Origin: CAIKOD01 sp035505975
GTDB lineage: Archaea; Halobacteriota; Methanomicrobia; Methanomicrobiales; Methanospirillaceae
Assembly (NCBI GenBank): GCA_035505975.1
Contig: DATJQJ010000043.1
Coordinates: 1-54,561, forward strand
Direction of reading: 5' to 3'
Length of the DNA stretch: 54,561 bases
Of this stretch, positions 27,169-35,967 are shown piece by piece (position 1 is the stretch's first letter; each line of letters begins with the position of its first letter). The position numbers were made by a program, and so were the translations under genes. The notes beneath the pieces are model-generated. The model worked only from the letters and a program-made list of their open reading frames with translations, made no database searches and was not told where the DNA came from.

Positions 27169-28056
27169 TTGGCTAAACTTGATGAATTTCTCGGCCCGCT
27201 CGATCAAGGGGTCTGGGAGGTTACGGTGCCGAAACAATCGGTAACCGAACCTCTTGATACAGGATGGGAAAAATCGGCCATTAACGTCCCTTCACCGGGA
27301 ACGGTTGCCAGTTACCGGAAGGGCCGATATCATGTCCACGAAACACGGACGGAATGGAAGGTGCACCTCGACAATCACGATCCAAAATCCCACCCCTACC
27401 TCCACCTCATCGACGACGCTCCCCTGCTCCTGATGATCGGCGATACCTTTATCACCCTGCTGGCAGGGACCAGGAAAAAAAGCGGTGATACGAAGGAAAT
27501 TCTCGATGGACAGACCAGGACCTGGCAGCAGCAGGTGCTTATCGGACTTTTCGTCATGTTCTTTGGGATTCTTATCATCTCCTCCCCACTTGTATTTTTT
27601 TCCGGTATTGTTACGATCGTTGTGCCTCTCGCAATCGTTGTCCTTGGGTGCATAACGGTCTGGAATGGATCAAGACCCGGACCTGCAGGTAAATCCGACC
27701 GGGGAGCAATGTACCGTGGCGTTGCGATAGTCGTTGCAGGGATTATCGTCTCATTCATACCCGGACAATTCTGGGCATTCTTAGTTCTCCTGGTCCTCGC
27801 CCTCTGGATGCTCGCGAGTTCCCTGATGCTGCTCACCCGGGCGAAAAAGGGACGGGCGGCAATCCCTGAAGGATTTTTAAGCCGTATCGTTATTGCAGTA
27901 ATATCCCTTATTCTTGTGATCCTGATTGTTATAGAACCGGCAGGCGTCCTCCTGCTGCTCATGATTATCATCGGGACGGTGGCACTTCTCCTCGGCCTGA
28001 TGCTTCTTATCAATGGGATACGACTAAGGAACATGATGAAAACAGTCCCCCATTGA
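27169..28056 (+). CDS. membrane protein with soluble N-domain and HdeD-like (DUF308) repeats
   Basis: The first 120 residues form a soluble domain (LDQGVWEVTVPKQS, GRYHVHETRTEWKVHLDNH). From about residue 125 there are six hydrophobic helices arranged as three pairs, with GIVTIVVPLAIVVLGCITV-like repeats resembling DUF308/HdeD proteins. I chose TTG at 27169 because GGGAGG lies eight bases before it; the frame continues to an ATG at 27076, but those 31 codons look non-coding. The soluble part is unfamiliar. Function unknown. Confidence 0.72.
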   Translation: MAKLDEFLGPLDQGVWEVTVPKQSVTEPLDTGWEKSAINVPSPGTVASYRKGRYHVHETRTEWKVHLDNHDPKSHPYLHLIDDAPLLLMIGDTFITLLAGTRKKSGDTKEILDGQTRTWQQQVLIGLFVMFFGILIISSPLVFFSGIVTIVVPLAIVVLGCITVWNGSRPGPAGKSDRGAMYRGVAIVVAGIIVSFIPGQFWAFLVLLVLALWMLASSLMLLTRAKKGRAAIPEGFLSRIVIAVISLILVILIVIEPAGVLLLLMIIIGTVALLLGLMLLINGIRLRNMMKTVPH

Positions 28057-28251
28057 ACCTCCCTTTTAAATTTTAGACCGGTCGAATTCCTGGTATTGAA
28101 AATACCTGTCTACAATCCCGATCTGAACGGGGTTTTACCTCTTCCAGCTCCGGCCCAGGGCTACAGCAGGATTTGGATTTTAGCAATGGTGGAACCCGGG
28201 CACAATTATCTCCTCTGGTTAACGTACCCAAGAAAAGAATTCTGACGGCAT

Positions 28252-28257
28252 TAAAAA
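28252..28257 (-). terminator. T-run behind the Lys/Ala peptide gene
   Basis: On the minus strand a run of six T lies about 20 bases after the stop codon of the 28-residue peptide gene, with no strong hairpin. Euryarchaeal termination at oligo-T is common. Position and strand fit a short monocistronic transcript. Confidence 0.35.
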
Positions 28258-28277
28258 AGGTAAACAATAAAGGGGGA

Positions 28278-28364
28278 TTACTTCTTCCCCTTTGGTGCGG
28301 CTTTTTTGGCCGCCGGTTTGGCCGCTACTTTCTTTGCTGCCGGCTTCTTAGCTGCTCCAGCCAT
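28278..28364 (-). CDS. 28-residue Lys/Ala/Pro-rich peptide, histone-H1-tail-like
   Basis: The ATG at 28364 has a near-ideal AGGAGGTGG site about eight bases upstream and a strong TATA box further up. The product starts MAGAAKKPAAKKVAAKPAAK and ends KKAAPKGKK. It holds eleven Lys and twelve Ala and no acidic or aromatic residue. This composition matches the C-terminal tails of histone H1 and of bacterial HU or AlgP-like proteins, which bind DNA or RNA by charge. A role as a nucleoid peptide is inference. The quality of its expression signals argues that it is a real gene despite its size. Confidence 0.75.
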   Translation of the reverse strand: MAGAAKKPAAKKVAAKPAAKKAAPKGKK

Positions 28365-28413
28365 TACAAGTCCACCTCCTACCATTTATGGTTATAATCT
28401 TTGTTATTTTTTT

Positions 28414-28423
28414 AATATATAAA
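28414..28423 (-). promoter_or_regulatory. TATA box of the Lys/Ala peptide gene
   Basis: On the minus strand the element reads TTTATATATT, inside a long AT-rich stretch. It sits about 50 bases before the ATG, which leaves a leader of roughly 25 bases containing the AGGAGGTGG site. Confidence 0.6.
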
Positions 28424-28587
28424 CATTTCTCATAAATCCTGGTTTTTGACAGTTTCCAACTGATTATTTTCCAATCTGGCATTTTTAATCATGATTTATG
28501 GAAGCCCGGATACGGGCTCTTTTGGATCATTTTGGCGGAGCGGGTATTAAAAAAGTTTGCTGACCTGACGAAAATGGGGGGGTGGGA

Positions 28588-29448
28588 TCAGATATTTCCC
28601 CTCATAACGCCTGCCGGTTTCGGCACGAATGCCGTCTCAACAATCTCTCTCGTAAATGCCTCGGGTACCGTGCCGGTTTTAGCATAGAGATACAATGCCG
28701 TGTTGTATATTCCCTGGAGGGCTGACCCGACAACCATGATGAGGGCGAGATATAGTACGTATATTGCGGCCAGTACGACAAAAACCGTGGACGAACCTGC
28801 GAGCAATGCAATCCCCACGGGTATTATCCCAACGAGCGCCAGGATGACAAACACGATACCGATCGATGCCTGGCCGATGATGCTTTCACCCCACGTCTTC
28901 CTGAATAACCCGATTGATTCTTTCATCGCCGTAAATGTCCCTTTTTCTTCGAAGATCATAACAGGGATGACAAAATACGTAATGAGACTCCATGCAGCGC
29001 CGATCAGGGAAAGGACAATCTGGCCGATCAGGTTATTGAACCTGTCTTCGAGGAGGCGAAGGACCAGGCCGACGGTGGCTGCTACAAGTGCCCAGAGAAA
29101 AATCGGGACGATATGGGCCAGAGAACTCCTGATACCGTCCATGAATACGGGGTCTCCACCGGTAAGCCGGATTCGTGCGCAAGCAATCAGTGCCGCATTG
29201 AAAAATATGATGATGAAATAGCAGAACAGGTAAAACAGGAAAAGGATGGGGATATACCATGCTCCGAGGGCTACAGGACCTGCATCCGTTATCAGTCCCG
29301 AAAAGAACAGCGGGATTACAAACGAGATCAGGACGACCAGTAAGGCAATTCCTGAAAGAACGGGAAAGAGGAGGATCTCCTTATCGAGCGAGAGAACCTT
29401 CCAGCTTTCCCGGATAAGGGTGAAACTGCGGGAAAAGGACTCAAACAT
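28588..29448 (-). CDS. polytopic membrane protein, DUF6159-like
   Basis: This 286-residue protein has about six transmembrane segments. The N-terminal FSRSFTLIRESWKVLSLDKE and the later GSALQGIYNTALYLYAKTG are, as far as I recall, the marks of the DUF6159 family, which is widespread and uncharacterised. The ATG at 29448 was chosen for the conserved MFESFSRS beginning; a TTG five codons earlier is possible. No ribosome site is visible, so it may be leaderless. Confidence 0.72.
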   Translation of the reverse strand: MFESFSRSFTLIRESWKVLSLDKEILLFPVLSGIALLVVLISFVIPLFFSGLITDAGPVALGAWYIPILFLFYLFCYFIIIFFNAALIACARIRLTGGDPVFMDGIRSSLAHIVPIFLWALVAATVGLVLRLLEDRFNNLIGQIVLSLIGAAWSLITYFVIPVMIFEEKGTFTAMKESIGLFRKTWGESIIGQASIGIVFVILALVGIIPVGIALLAGSSTVFVVLAAIYVLYLALIMVVGSALQGIYNTALYLYAKTGTVPEAFTREIVETAFVPKPAGVMRGNI

Positions 29449-29463
29449 ACAGATAAGTATCAA

Positions 29464-29845
29464 TTCAGGAGGATATGAATTACATGGTGGTGCCTCGTGG
29501 AGAAATTGTGTCCTGACTCATGCTTACTCAACCTTTTTCAGCGCGAGCCACTACAGTTCCCGTATATTCATGTCCATGCAGCAGTCCCGGTTTCTGCATA
29601 GTATCATTAACCGGCACGTAACGAAATGAATTCACCCGGTTGACGGGAGGGACGATGCACCTCATTTTTCGGATCCGGACACTGAAATGTCGGGAGGTCT
29701 TCAAATAGTCGCGTAAATCTCCGACGAACAGGCAGATAATCGGTAACATCAGCCGATTACAATCCATAGCTTTACGCAATGTCACTCCTTACAATCACGG
29801 TATTCTTATAAACCGGCAGGTCAGAGATAGCAGGGAAGGTGACCG
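29464..29845 (+). other. intergenic stretch, 380 bases, no gene seen
   Basis: A minus-strand frame of 85 codons at 29528-29785 has no ribosome site, mixed composition and no motif, and I do not call it. On the plus strand AGGAGGATATGAATTACATG around 29469 looks like a start site but opens only 13-14 codons. The last 40 bases hold AT-rich sequence that may serve as the hisH promoter. Confidence 0.45.
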
Positions 29846-30454
29846 GTGACCAGGATAGCAATTGTCGATTACGGGCTTGGAAACCTCAGGAGCGTATTCA
29901 GGGGACTCGAGAAGGCAGGAGCGTCCCCGGTGATCACTTCCGACGCCGATGAAATTGCATCGGCCGATGGCATTGTCCTGCCTGGAGTCGGGGCATTTCG
30001 CGAAGGCATGGAACAGCTCGGAGACCTCCGCGATACGGTCGTTAAATCATCGGCGGAAGTGCCTGTCCTTGGGATTTGCCTTGGTATGCAGATGCTCCTC
30101 GAATATTCTGAAGAACACGGGCTCCATCAGGGTCTCTCCCTGATCCCAGGTACCGTAAAACGGTTCCCCCATAAGTCCGGTTACAAAGTCCCTCACATGG
30201 GGTGGAACCAGATCCACCTTGAAAAATCCGGGCATCCGCTGTTCGACAGCATGGCCGACGACGAGTACGTATATTTTGTCCATTCGTATTTTGCGGACAC
30301 TGAACCTTCATACACCCTGACGTCGACCGATTACATCTGCGGGTTCTCATCGACCATCGCTGACGGCAATGTATACGGGGTCCAGTTCCATCCTGAAAAA
30401 AGCGGTGCGGCCGGCCTGCATATCCTGGCCAATTTTATCGGGATGTGTAGTTAA
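29846..30454 (+). CDS. hisH: imidazole glycerol phosphate synthase, glutaminase subunit HisH
   Basis: HisH releases ammonia from glutamine for HisF in histidine synthesis. The glutaminase nucleophile is Cys78 in VLGICLGMQ, and the His/Glu pair is in QFHPEKSG near residue 185; the N-terminus IAIVDYGLGNLRSV is typical. The start is GTG with GGAAGGTG a few bases before it. Length 202 is normal. No other his gene is in the window, so it is separated from its pathway partners. Confidence 0.96.
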   Translation: MTRIAIVDYGLGNLRSVFRGLEKAGASPVITSDADEIASADGIVLPGVGAFREGMEQLGDLRDTVVKSSAEVPVLGICLGMQMLLEYSEEHGLHQGLSLIPGTVKRFPHKSGYKVPHMGWNQIHLEKSGHPLFDSMADDEYVYFVHSYFADTEPSYTLTSTDYICGFSSTIADGNVYGVQFHPEKSGAAGLHILANFIGMCS

Positions 30455-30648
30455 GGGGTTGTCATATCCGGAAGGCCGGACAGGTACCAGAAGCTCATCC
30501 TGCGGTACCGGAACTGCCTTTTGCATCTGACCCTTTGTTAGGCTCCGGTGCAGACGGATCGGAGGTGAAAAAAAACGGCAACCCGGGCACAGTCTTTCTG
30601 CTGGCGTTTCCAGAAATAATTTACCCTTGACGAATATACCTGTTCTCC

Positions 30649-31506
30649 ATGAAAACGATAGCCCTGTTTATCCTGCTCTCCATGGCCTTTATCGTGGGGA
30701 GCGCCTCTGCATATGAGCTAATCATCACCACACCCGATTCGATACCCGTCGGGGCACCGCTGTCAGTTTCAGGTACCACGAGTTACCCGGCAGGCACGAC
30801 CTTCGACATGGTCTTCTCTTCATCAGGGCAGGTCGGGACTCAGATCGCCAGTCTCCCTGTCACGGTGTCAGGTGATAAAAATGCGAACGGGGATCGGACA
30901 TTCAACGTGATTTTCGATACGACAGGACTTCCCGGGGGTCAGTACAAGGTCGAGGCCGTCCTCCGCGGCAATGATGCCGGATCGCTCAGTTCGAGCTCGC
31001 AGACGTTAAAAATCGTCCAGCTGATCGACCGATCCGCCGAGATACACATTACAAGCCCGATGAACCAGCGTATCCCTAACGCCCTCGCGATCGAAGGGTA
31101 TCTCGATAATGCAGGTAACTCCGGCGTGCAGATCTACGTGCTCGGGCCAACGGGCGGGGTTTTCGGTCCGGCATTCATCGCCACCCAGACCCAGGGCGGC
31201 GGCAAGGCCGGATATTTCTCGAAAACTGTCGCAGTCGACCAGGAAGGGAATTACAAAGTCAGTTTCACCGACAGCCTTGGTAAGTACATCGGCGAAAAAA
31301 CATTCTCGGTGACCGGTCCGATCGCCACGATCACATCGCCGGTAACGCAGGAGCAGACCACAGCCCCACCGACAACGATCAGAACCTCCACACCGGTTAT
31401 CACTACGGCGACCCCGGCTCCGACCAAGTCACCAGCTCCGATGACGGGAATCCTTGCAGGACTCTGCGCTGCGGGGTTCCTGGTATCGGCAAGGTTGAGA
31501 AAGTAA
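30649..31506 (+). CDS. secreted surface protein with C-terminal membrane anchor
   Basis: The protein has 285 residues. A cleavable signal peptide (IALFILLSMAFIVGSASA) is followed by two beta-rich segments (30-125 and 130-220) that look like Ig-type repeats. A Thr/Pro-rich stalk (about 230-262) leads to a terminal hydrophobic helix and RLRK. This is the common layout of cell-envelope proteins in Methanomicrobiales. I do not recognise a named family. Confidence 0.78.
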   Translation: MKTIALFILLSMAFIVGSASAYELIITTPDSIPVGAPLSVSGTTSYPAGTTFDMVFSSSGQVGTQIASLPVTVSGDKNANGDRTFNVIFDTTGLPGGQYKVEAVLRGNDAGSLSSSSQTLKIVQLIDRSAEIHITSPMNQRIPNALAIEGYLDNAGNSGVQIYVLGPTGGVFGPAFIATQTQGGGKAGYFSKTVAVDQEGNYKVSFTDSLGKYIGEKTFSVTGPIATITSPVTQEQTTAPPTTIRTSTPVITTATPAPTKSPAPMTGILAGLCAAGFLVSARLRK

Positions 31507-31722
31507 GGGAACCGGATAACCTGCTTTTTTTTGAAATGAGGATAGTTTTTTTTCAGAATGGGAATATCATAAACATCCATGGGAGTAAATTGACTGGATT
31601 CATGTTTAATCACTTCAGGTTTTGTCCGAATTTCTGAATCAATTTTAGGTGTCCTTTTGGCAGGAGGGGTATTCACCCCCCCGTCCTCCTCAGGCCTGAT
31701 GGTCAGAGGAAAGAGTCAATCT
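31507..31722 (+). other. intergenic sequence before the first dispersed-repeat copy
   Basis: No gene is seen. The only notable element is a C/G-rich inverted segment (AGGAGGGG...CCCCCCGTCCTCCT) at about 31660-31690. The rest of the gap up to the next gene is occupied by the dispersed repeat. Confidence 0.4.
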
Positions 31723-31969
31723 GGATTGAGAATTAAATCGGTCCCTGTGCAGTCTCTATCCCAACCGGGTCGCCACAGCGGCGGGGCGGAGCCCGGGGAG
31801 GGTTATATTGTCTCATATTTCGTCTTTGTCGTAAGAAATTAGGAACATATACAAATGAAAATGCAGGGTAAATTCAGGATAATAACAAGCTGAATTTCAT
31901 GTAATACACAAGAGAAGAAAAAAAGTCGCAAATGAAAAATCAGCGTGAATACAGGATGTCAACAAAGCC
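31723..31969 (+). repeat. dispersed intergenic repeat, copy A
   Basis: It begins GGATTGAGAATTAA and ends ACAGGATGTCAACAAAGCC, with a G/C-rich core GGGTCGCCACAGCGGCGGGG plus CGGAGCCC at about 31767-31795. The same three blocks in the same order occur at 44744-44911, and inverted at 40879-41051. Copy A is the longest because of an A-rich insert between core and end. The core can fold into a hairpin. No protein-coding signal is visible. Confidence 0.75.
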
Positions 31970-31982
31970 TTTTCTGTTGTAA

Positions 31983-32756
31983 TTATTCTTTCCTGCTCTT
32001 CCTGTGTCTCTGGTATAATTCCCAGCATACGAGGACGCCGATTACCAGGCAGCCGCCGAGGAAGAAAGCCACAAGGATCTCCCGGACCGGGAACTCGGCA
32101 GGGACCTGCATAGTAGCAGAAGGGGCGACTGCCACCTTTTCGAACATATCGTGTGCCGCCTCAAGGGTCTGGGGTGAAGTGATGTTCCTGACCGCCCCGG
32201 TAGCGTATCCCGAACCCGATGCATTGTACAGCGGCAGCCCGGCAGGTGCCGGGACCTCCAACGATTCCTGCGCGCCTCGCGAAATTACTGAATTGGAGGT
32301 GGCTGGTGAGATCATCTGCAGGATTGCGCCGATCACTGCCGTCACGGCGATTACGATGCCGAAAAGGGATGCGTATTTGATGAGGATCGACCTGACATTT
32401 GCGATTCTTGGTGCGACGATCACGAGCTGGTCTTTGAGCCCATAGATCTTCACTTCACGGCCTTTGACACTGTACTTCGTCTTCGTTATTTCGATGAGCC
32501 CCGCATCGAGGAGGTTCTCGATATGGTACTTTGCCGTTCCCATCGGGATATGAAGGGTCTCCGTTACTTCTGTCGAGGTTTTGGGCCCCGTCTTCAGGAG
32601 CTGAAGGATATCGGCAGCAGTCTGGCTCCCCATCGCTTTTGCGATTTTCTGGGCCTGTTCGTCCCCGGGTTCAAGGATGAGGACATCCTTCCCGGTCCCG
32701 GGAATCTCCCCCGGTCCGGGGGAAATACCTGCTGCCGGTCTCCCTTCGTCAGTCAT
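31983..32756 (-). CDS. winged-helix (ArsR-like) regulator with membrane segments
   Basis: The protein has 257 residues. After a flexible Gly/Pro-rich start comes a winged-helix domain at about 45-115 (AKAMGSQTAADILQLLKTGP, IPMGTAKYHIENLLDAGLIE), resembling ArsR or methanogen HTH regulators. It is followed by a hydrophobic helix near 122-145, an outside loop of about 75 residues, and a second helix near 225-248, with a basic tail (ELYQRHRKSRKE). It would thus be a membrane-tethered DNA-binding protein, perhaps sensing an envelope signal. It ends close to nothing else and begins six bases after alaS. Confidence 0.82.
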   Translation of the reverse strand: MTDEGRPAAGISPGPGEIPGTGKDVLILEPGDEQAQKIAKAMGSQTAADILQLLKTGPKTSTEVTETLHIPMGTAKYHIENLLDAGLIEITKTKYSVKGREVKIYGLKDQLVIVAPRIANVRSILIKYASLFGIVIAVTAVIGAILQMISPATSNSVISRGAQESLEVPAPAGLPLYNASGSGYATGAVRNITSPQTLEAAHDMFEKVAVAPSATMQVPAEFPVREILVAFFLGGCLVIGVLVCWELYQRHRKSRKE

Positions 32757-32761
32757 GCGAT

Positions 32762-35509
32762 TTAACCCTGGATCGATGCGGCAATCCTCTCGCGGCCGAC
32801 CTTCAGGGCAAGTTCTATCTGGTCGGTGTTGCCGCCTCCCCCACGGGCAAGCGAGGCGTTTCCTCCTCCTTTTCCTCCAAGCATCGTCGAGATCTGCCCG
32901 ATGATATCGCCTGCATTCACCTGGGGGATACCTGAAGTGATAATAGCCTCGGCGCGTTCTCCATTCTTTGAAAGAAGCAGTGCCACACCTCCATGTCCCG
33001 AGACCCGGTTCGCAATCGTCGTAAGGTCCTTTGCCGGGAGGTCAATCCTCCTGACGACGACAGCGATTCCCTTGATGATCTCTGGTTTGATCTGTGCTAT
33101 TTCAAGATCCACAAGCGATTTCGAAAGTTTCTCGTTCTCTTTTTTTAAGTCCTTCCATTCACTGAAAAAACGGACGCAAGTCTGGGGGAGGTTTTCCTGC
33201 TGGACCGAAAAGACGCCGGAGGACTGCCGGACGAGTTCATCAAGGTGCTGAGCGTATCCGAGGGCAGCAAGGCCAGCTGAAAATTCGATCCTTTCAATTC
33301 CGTCCTGGATGTGTTCAACCCTGATGATCTTGATCATGCCTATCTGTCCGGTCGTAATGCAATGCGTCCCGGCACATGCTTCGATATCCCCTCCGACCGA
33401 TACAATACGGAGAACTCTCCCGGGCGGCACACCTCCCTGGTAGAGTGAGAAACCATACGTCTGTTCTGCCTTGCTCCGTTCTTCGAATTTTATATCGACG
33501 CACTGGTCTGCAAGCACCATCCTGTTTGCCGCCATCTCGATCCGGTGCAGTTCCTCCGGAGAGATATGACGGAAGTGCCTGATGTCGATCCTGGAAGTAT
33601 CGACACCCTTCTGTGCCCCGGCCTGGTGGACATGGGCGCCCAGCACGTCTTTCGATGCCCGGAGAAGGAGGTGCGTTGCCGTATGGTGGCGCATGAGGGA
33701 CCAGCGGCGTTCATCGTCGATAATACCCTTCACCCTGTCGCCCCTGCGGAGCACGCCCCCTTCAATTTTATGGAGTATGACATCTCCGATCTTCGAGACA
33801 CCGGTGATCCTGACCATGTTCTCCTGGGTGATCAGCATACCGGTATCTGCGGGCTGACCGCCTCCTTCGGGGTAAAAGAGGGTCTGGTCCATCACAACGA
33901 ATCCGTCAAAAAAATCGATGACTACCGCCTCGAATTCCGTATCACACGGCTGTTCATAGAATAATTTTCTCGTTGCCGGTAGACCCCTGATACGGGCCTG
34001 ATACTGGGAAAAAGCATCTTCTTCTCCTGCCGTTTCTGATTCAGAATGCATATCGGCAATTAATGAATAGAAATTATCGGGCAGGTCGACGACCGCTCCT
34101 TCTTTTGTCGCAATGTCCCGGATCATATCGGGCGGGATCCCGTGGGAGTCATAGAGAGTGATTATTTCCTTTAATGGCACGCGCTGGGTCTTGGCCTTAT
34201 AGGTCCTCGCGACCTTCTGGACTATTTTTGTCCCCCGCTGGAGTGTCTGGGCATATTTTTCCACCTCGCGATCGATTATTTCCCTTGTTACGAGGATGTC
34301 CTGCTCAAATGCACCGGGGCCGATGATTGCGGATTGCGCTTCGACAAGGTCGGCGAGGCTTTCTGTTAGTTTCAGGTCGTTCATCATCCGCAGCGTCCTC
34401 CTGATCACGAGCCTTGCCAGGTAGCCTTCACGGACATTCGAGGGCACGATCAGGTCCCCGAGCATGTAGGCAAGGCAGCGCGTATGGTCGACAACCGCAT
34501 AGACCTTCTCGATCGGCGAGATCATCCTGTCAAGCTTTTCCGGTGAGATGTTGATCGCCTGGGCGACCTTGTTCCTGAGCTGGAAGAGGTTTGCACCCGA
34601 GATGTCACCAAGGAGCCCGGCATACTTCGCATTGAGGGCGAGTAATTTTGCGTATTCGGAATCCTCAAGCATATGCTCGAGGCCGGCCCCCTCCATCACC
34701 CGCGAGACCATTTCCGGAAATACCGCGTCGTATATGGTCGGGGAACCTCTCGACGCCCAGACGAATCGTTCCAGCCCGTATCCGGTATCCACAATCCGGC
34801 TCTGCAAGGGGTAATACATTGCCCCGCCCAGTTCTATGCCCGGCCCTTCGGTTTTCTGCCTGCCGAGGTTCATGAACACGAGCGTGGCCACTTCCAGGCC
34901 CCCAACGAGGACTTCAACGCTCGGCCCCGCATTTCCCCCTCCGATCCATGGGTGCTCTTTGTAGGTAACTCCCTGCAGGTTCCCCCCAATCGACCTGATA
35001 AATTCGTCGCAGAGCTCTACAGTCCTGTCTTTCCAATAAATCTCATGCTCCGCGGTATTGAAGGCGTGGTGTGCCATCATCTCGAACATTGTCAGGTGCC
35101 TGCCTGAACGACCTACCGAGTCAAGGTCGTTTAACCTGATGCAGGGCTGCGATATGGTCAGGGGGTTTGCAGGCGGGGGCACGACCCCGGACGTCACGAA
35201 GGGCTGGAAATCAGCAATGGACGCAATAGTGAGGTATATATCGTCGCGCCACCGGGCGGCGACCGGATACCGGTCGATGCGGGTATGTCCGTTCTTCTCA
35301 AAAAAAGAAAGATATGCTTCCCGCATCTCGTCGACCGAATGTTTCCGGAAGACCGGGTTGCCGATAAAATTGTAGGTCTCGCAAGGAGCATCTCCGCATA
35401 TCTCCCGGTCGGGGTCCCGGGTCCAGAAAGCCGACCCGCACTTGGTGCAGGTCTTCCTTACAAGCCCGTTTTGTTTGAAATAATCGAGCTGATATTCCTG
35501 TTCGAGCAT
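32762..35509 (-). CDS. alaS: alanyl-tRNA synthetase (archaeal type)
   Basis: AlaS charges tRNA-Ala and edits mischarged Ser and Gly. The archaeal N-terminal extension with cysteines (TCTKCGSAFWTRD, ICGDAPC) precedes the class II core (RYPVAARWRDD, FQPFVTSGVVPPPANPLT). The editing domain has RHHTATHLLL near residue 606 and CAGTHC near 710. The C-terminal Gly-rich GGKGGGNASLARGGGG completes the 915-residue protein. There is no ribosome site, but a TATA box lies about 20 bases before the ATG, pointing to a leaderless transcript. Confidence 0.97.
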   Translation of the reverse strand: MLEQEYQLDYFKQNGLVRKTCTKCGSAFWTRDPDREICGDAPCETYNFIGNPVFRKHSVDEMREAYLSFFEKNGHTRIDRYPVAARWRDDIYLTIASIADFQPFVTSGVVPPPANPLTISQPCIRLNDLDSVGRSGRHLTMFEMMAHHAFNTAEHEIYWKDRTVELCDEFIRSIGGNLQGVTYKEHPWIGGGNAGPSVEVLVGGLEVATLVFMNLGRQKTEGPGIELGGAMYYPLQSRIVDTGYGLERFVWASRGSPTIYDAVFPEMVSRVMEGAGLEHMLEDSEYAKLLALNAKYAGLLGDISGANLFQLRNKVAQAINISPEKLDRMISPIEKVYAVVDHTRCLAYMLGDLIVPSNVREGYLARLVIRRTLRMMNDLKLTESLADLVEAQSAIIGPGAFEQDILVTREIIDREVEKYAQTLQRGTKIVQKVARTYKAKTQRVPLKEIITLYDSHGIPPDMIRDIATKEGAVVDLPDNFYSLIADMHSESETAGEEDAFSQYQARIRGLPATRKLFYEQPCDTEFEAVVIDFFDGFVVMDQTLFYPEGGGQPADTGMLITQENMVRITGVSKIGDVILHKIEGGVLRRGDRVKGIIDDERRWSLMRHHTATHLLLRASKDVLGAHVHQAGAQKGVDTSRIDIRHFRHISPEELHRIEMAANRMVLADQCVDIKFEERSKAEQTYGFSLYQGGVPPGRVLRIVSVGGDIEACAGTHCITTGQIGMIKIIRVEHIQDGIERIEFSAGLAALGYAQHLDELVRQSSGVFSVQQENLPQTCVRFFSEWKDLKKENEKLSKSLVDLEIAQIKPEIIKGIAVVVRRIDLPAKDLTTIANRVSGHGGVALLLSKNGERAEAIITSGIPQVNAGDIIGQISTMLGGKGGGNASLARGGGGNTDQIELALKVGRERIAASIQG

Positions 35510-35526
35510 GCAAAACCACGTTTCTC

Positions 35527-35536
35527 TTTAAATATA
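35527..35536 (-). promoter_or_regulatory. TATA box of alaS, leaderless spacing
   Basis: On the minus strand the element reads TATATTTAAA and is centred about 22 bases before the ATG of alaS. With the usual archaeal spacing of about 25 bases, transcription would begin at or within a few bases of the start codon. Confidence 0.6.
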
Positions 35537-35631
35537 GGGGTTTTTCATTAAAAACTGTGTGGAATTATGGGTCCGGCCTGCGGACATATTGTTAGCGGAT
35601 GGTATCTCCGGTAAGTCTCCCGGGTGATCCC

Positions 35632-35967
35632 TTATTCTTTCCATGTGTCAAGGTACCATTCGTCGATCTCTTCAAATTTTTTTGTTATCCCTGCGATCTT
35701 TGCTGCAATGACGTGCCAGCAGAACCCCAGAAAAACCTGGCCCCGGCACGTACAGAACTCCTCCTCGACAACATACTCGTCACTCCTGCCAACGACAACA
35801 AAAAAATCAAGATATTTTTTTACCTGACCTTTTTCGACCGCGAGCAGTGCTGTCCGCCCCCGCTCTGCGAAGAGGCGGATGATCTCGTCCCGTAGTTCCG
35901 GAGTCAGCTCCCGCGCCTCCCGGAGTTTTTCCCATAGCCGGGTCTCTTCTTCCGGGGGGTCACTCAT
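35632..35967 (-). CDS. SWIM zinc-finger protein
   Basis: This 111-residue protein has a helical first half and a SWIM-type metal site in the second: Cys-x-Cys in EEFCTCRGQ and Cys-x-His in GFCWHVIAAKI. SWIM domains in archaea and in eukaryotic Shu-complex proteins are linked to recombination, but also occur in unrelated contexts. The ATG at 35967 overlaps the Nif3-like gene stop as ATGA, so the two genes are co-expressed. Confidence 0.83.
   Translation of the reverse strand: MSDPPEEETRLWEKLREARELTPELRDEIIRLFAERGRTALLAVEKGQVKKYLDFFVVVGRSDEYVVEEEFCTCRGQVFLGFCWHVIAAKIAGITKKFEEIDEWYLDTWKE

Noticed and set aside
29528..29785. Minus-strand frame of 85 codons before hisH
   Set aside because: No ribosome site or recognisable domain; on the evidence available it is no better than chance.
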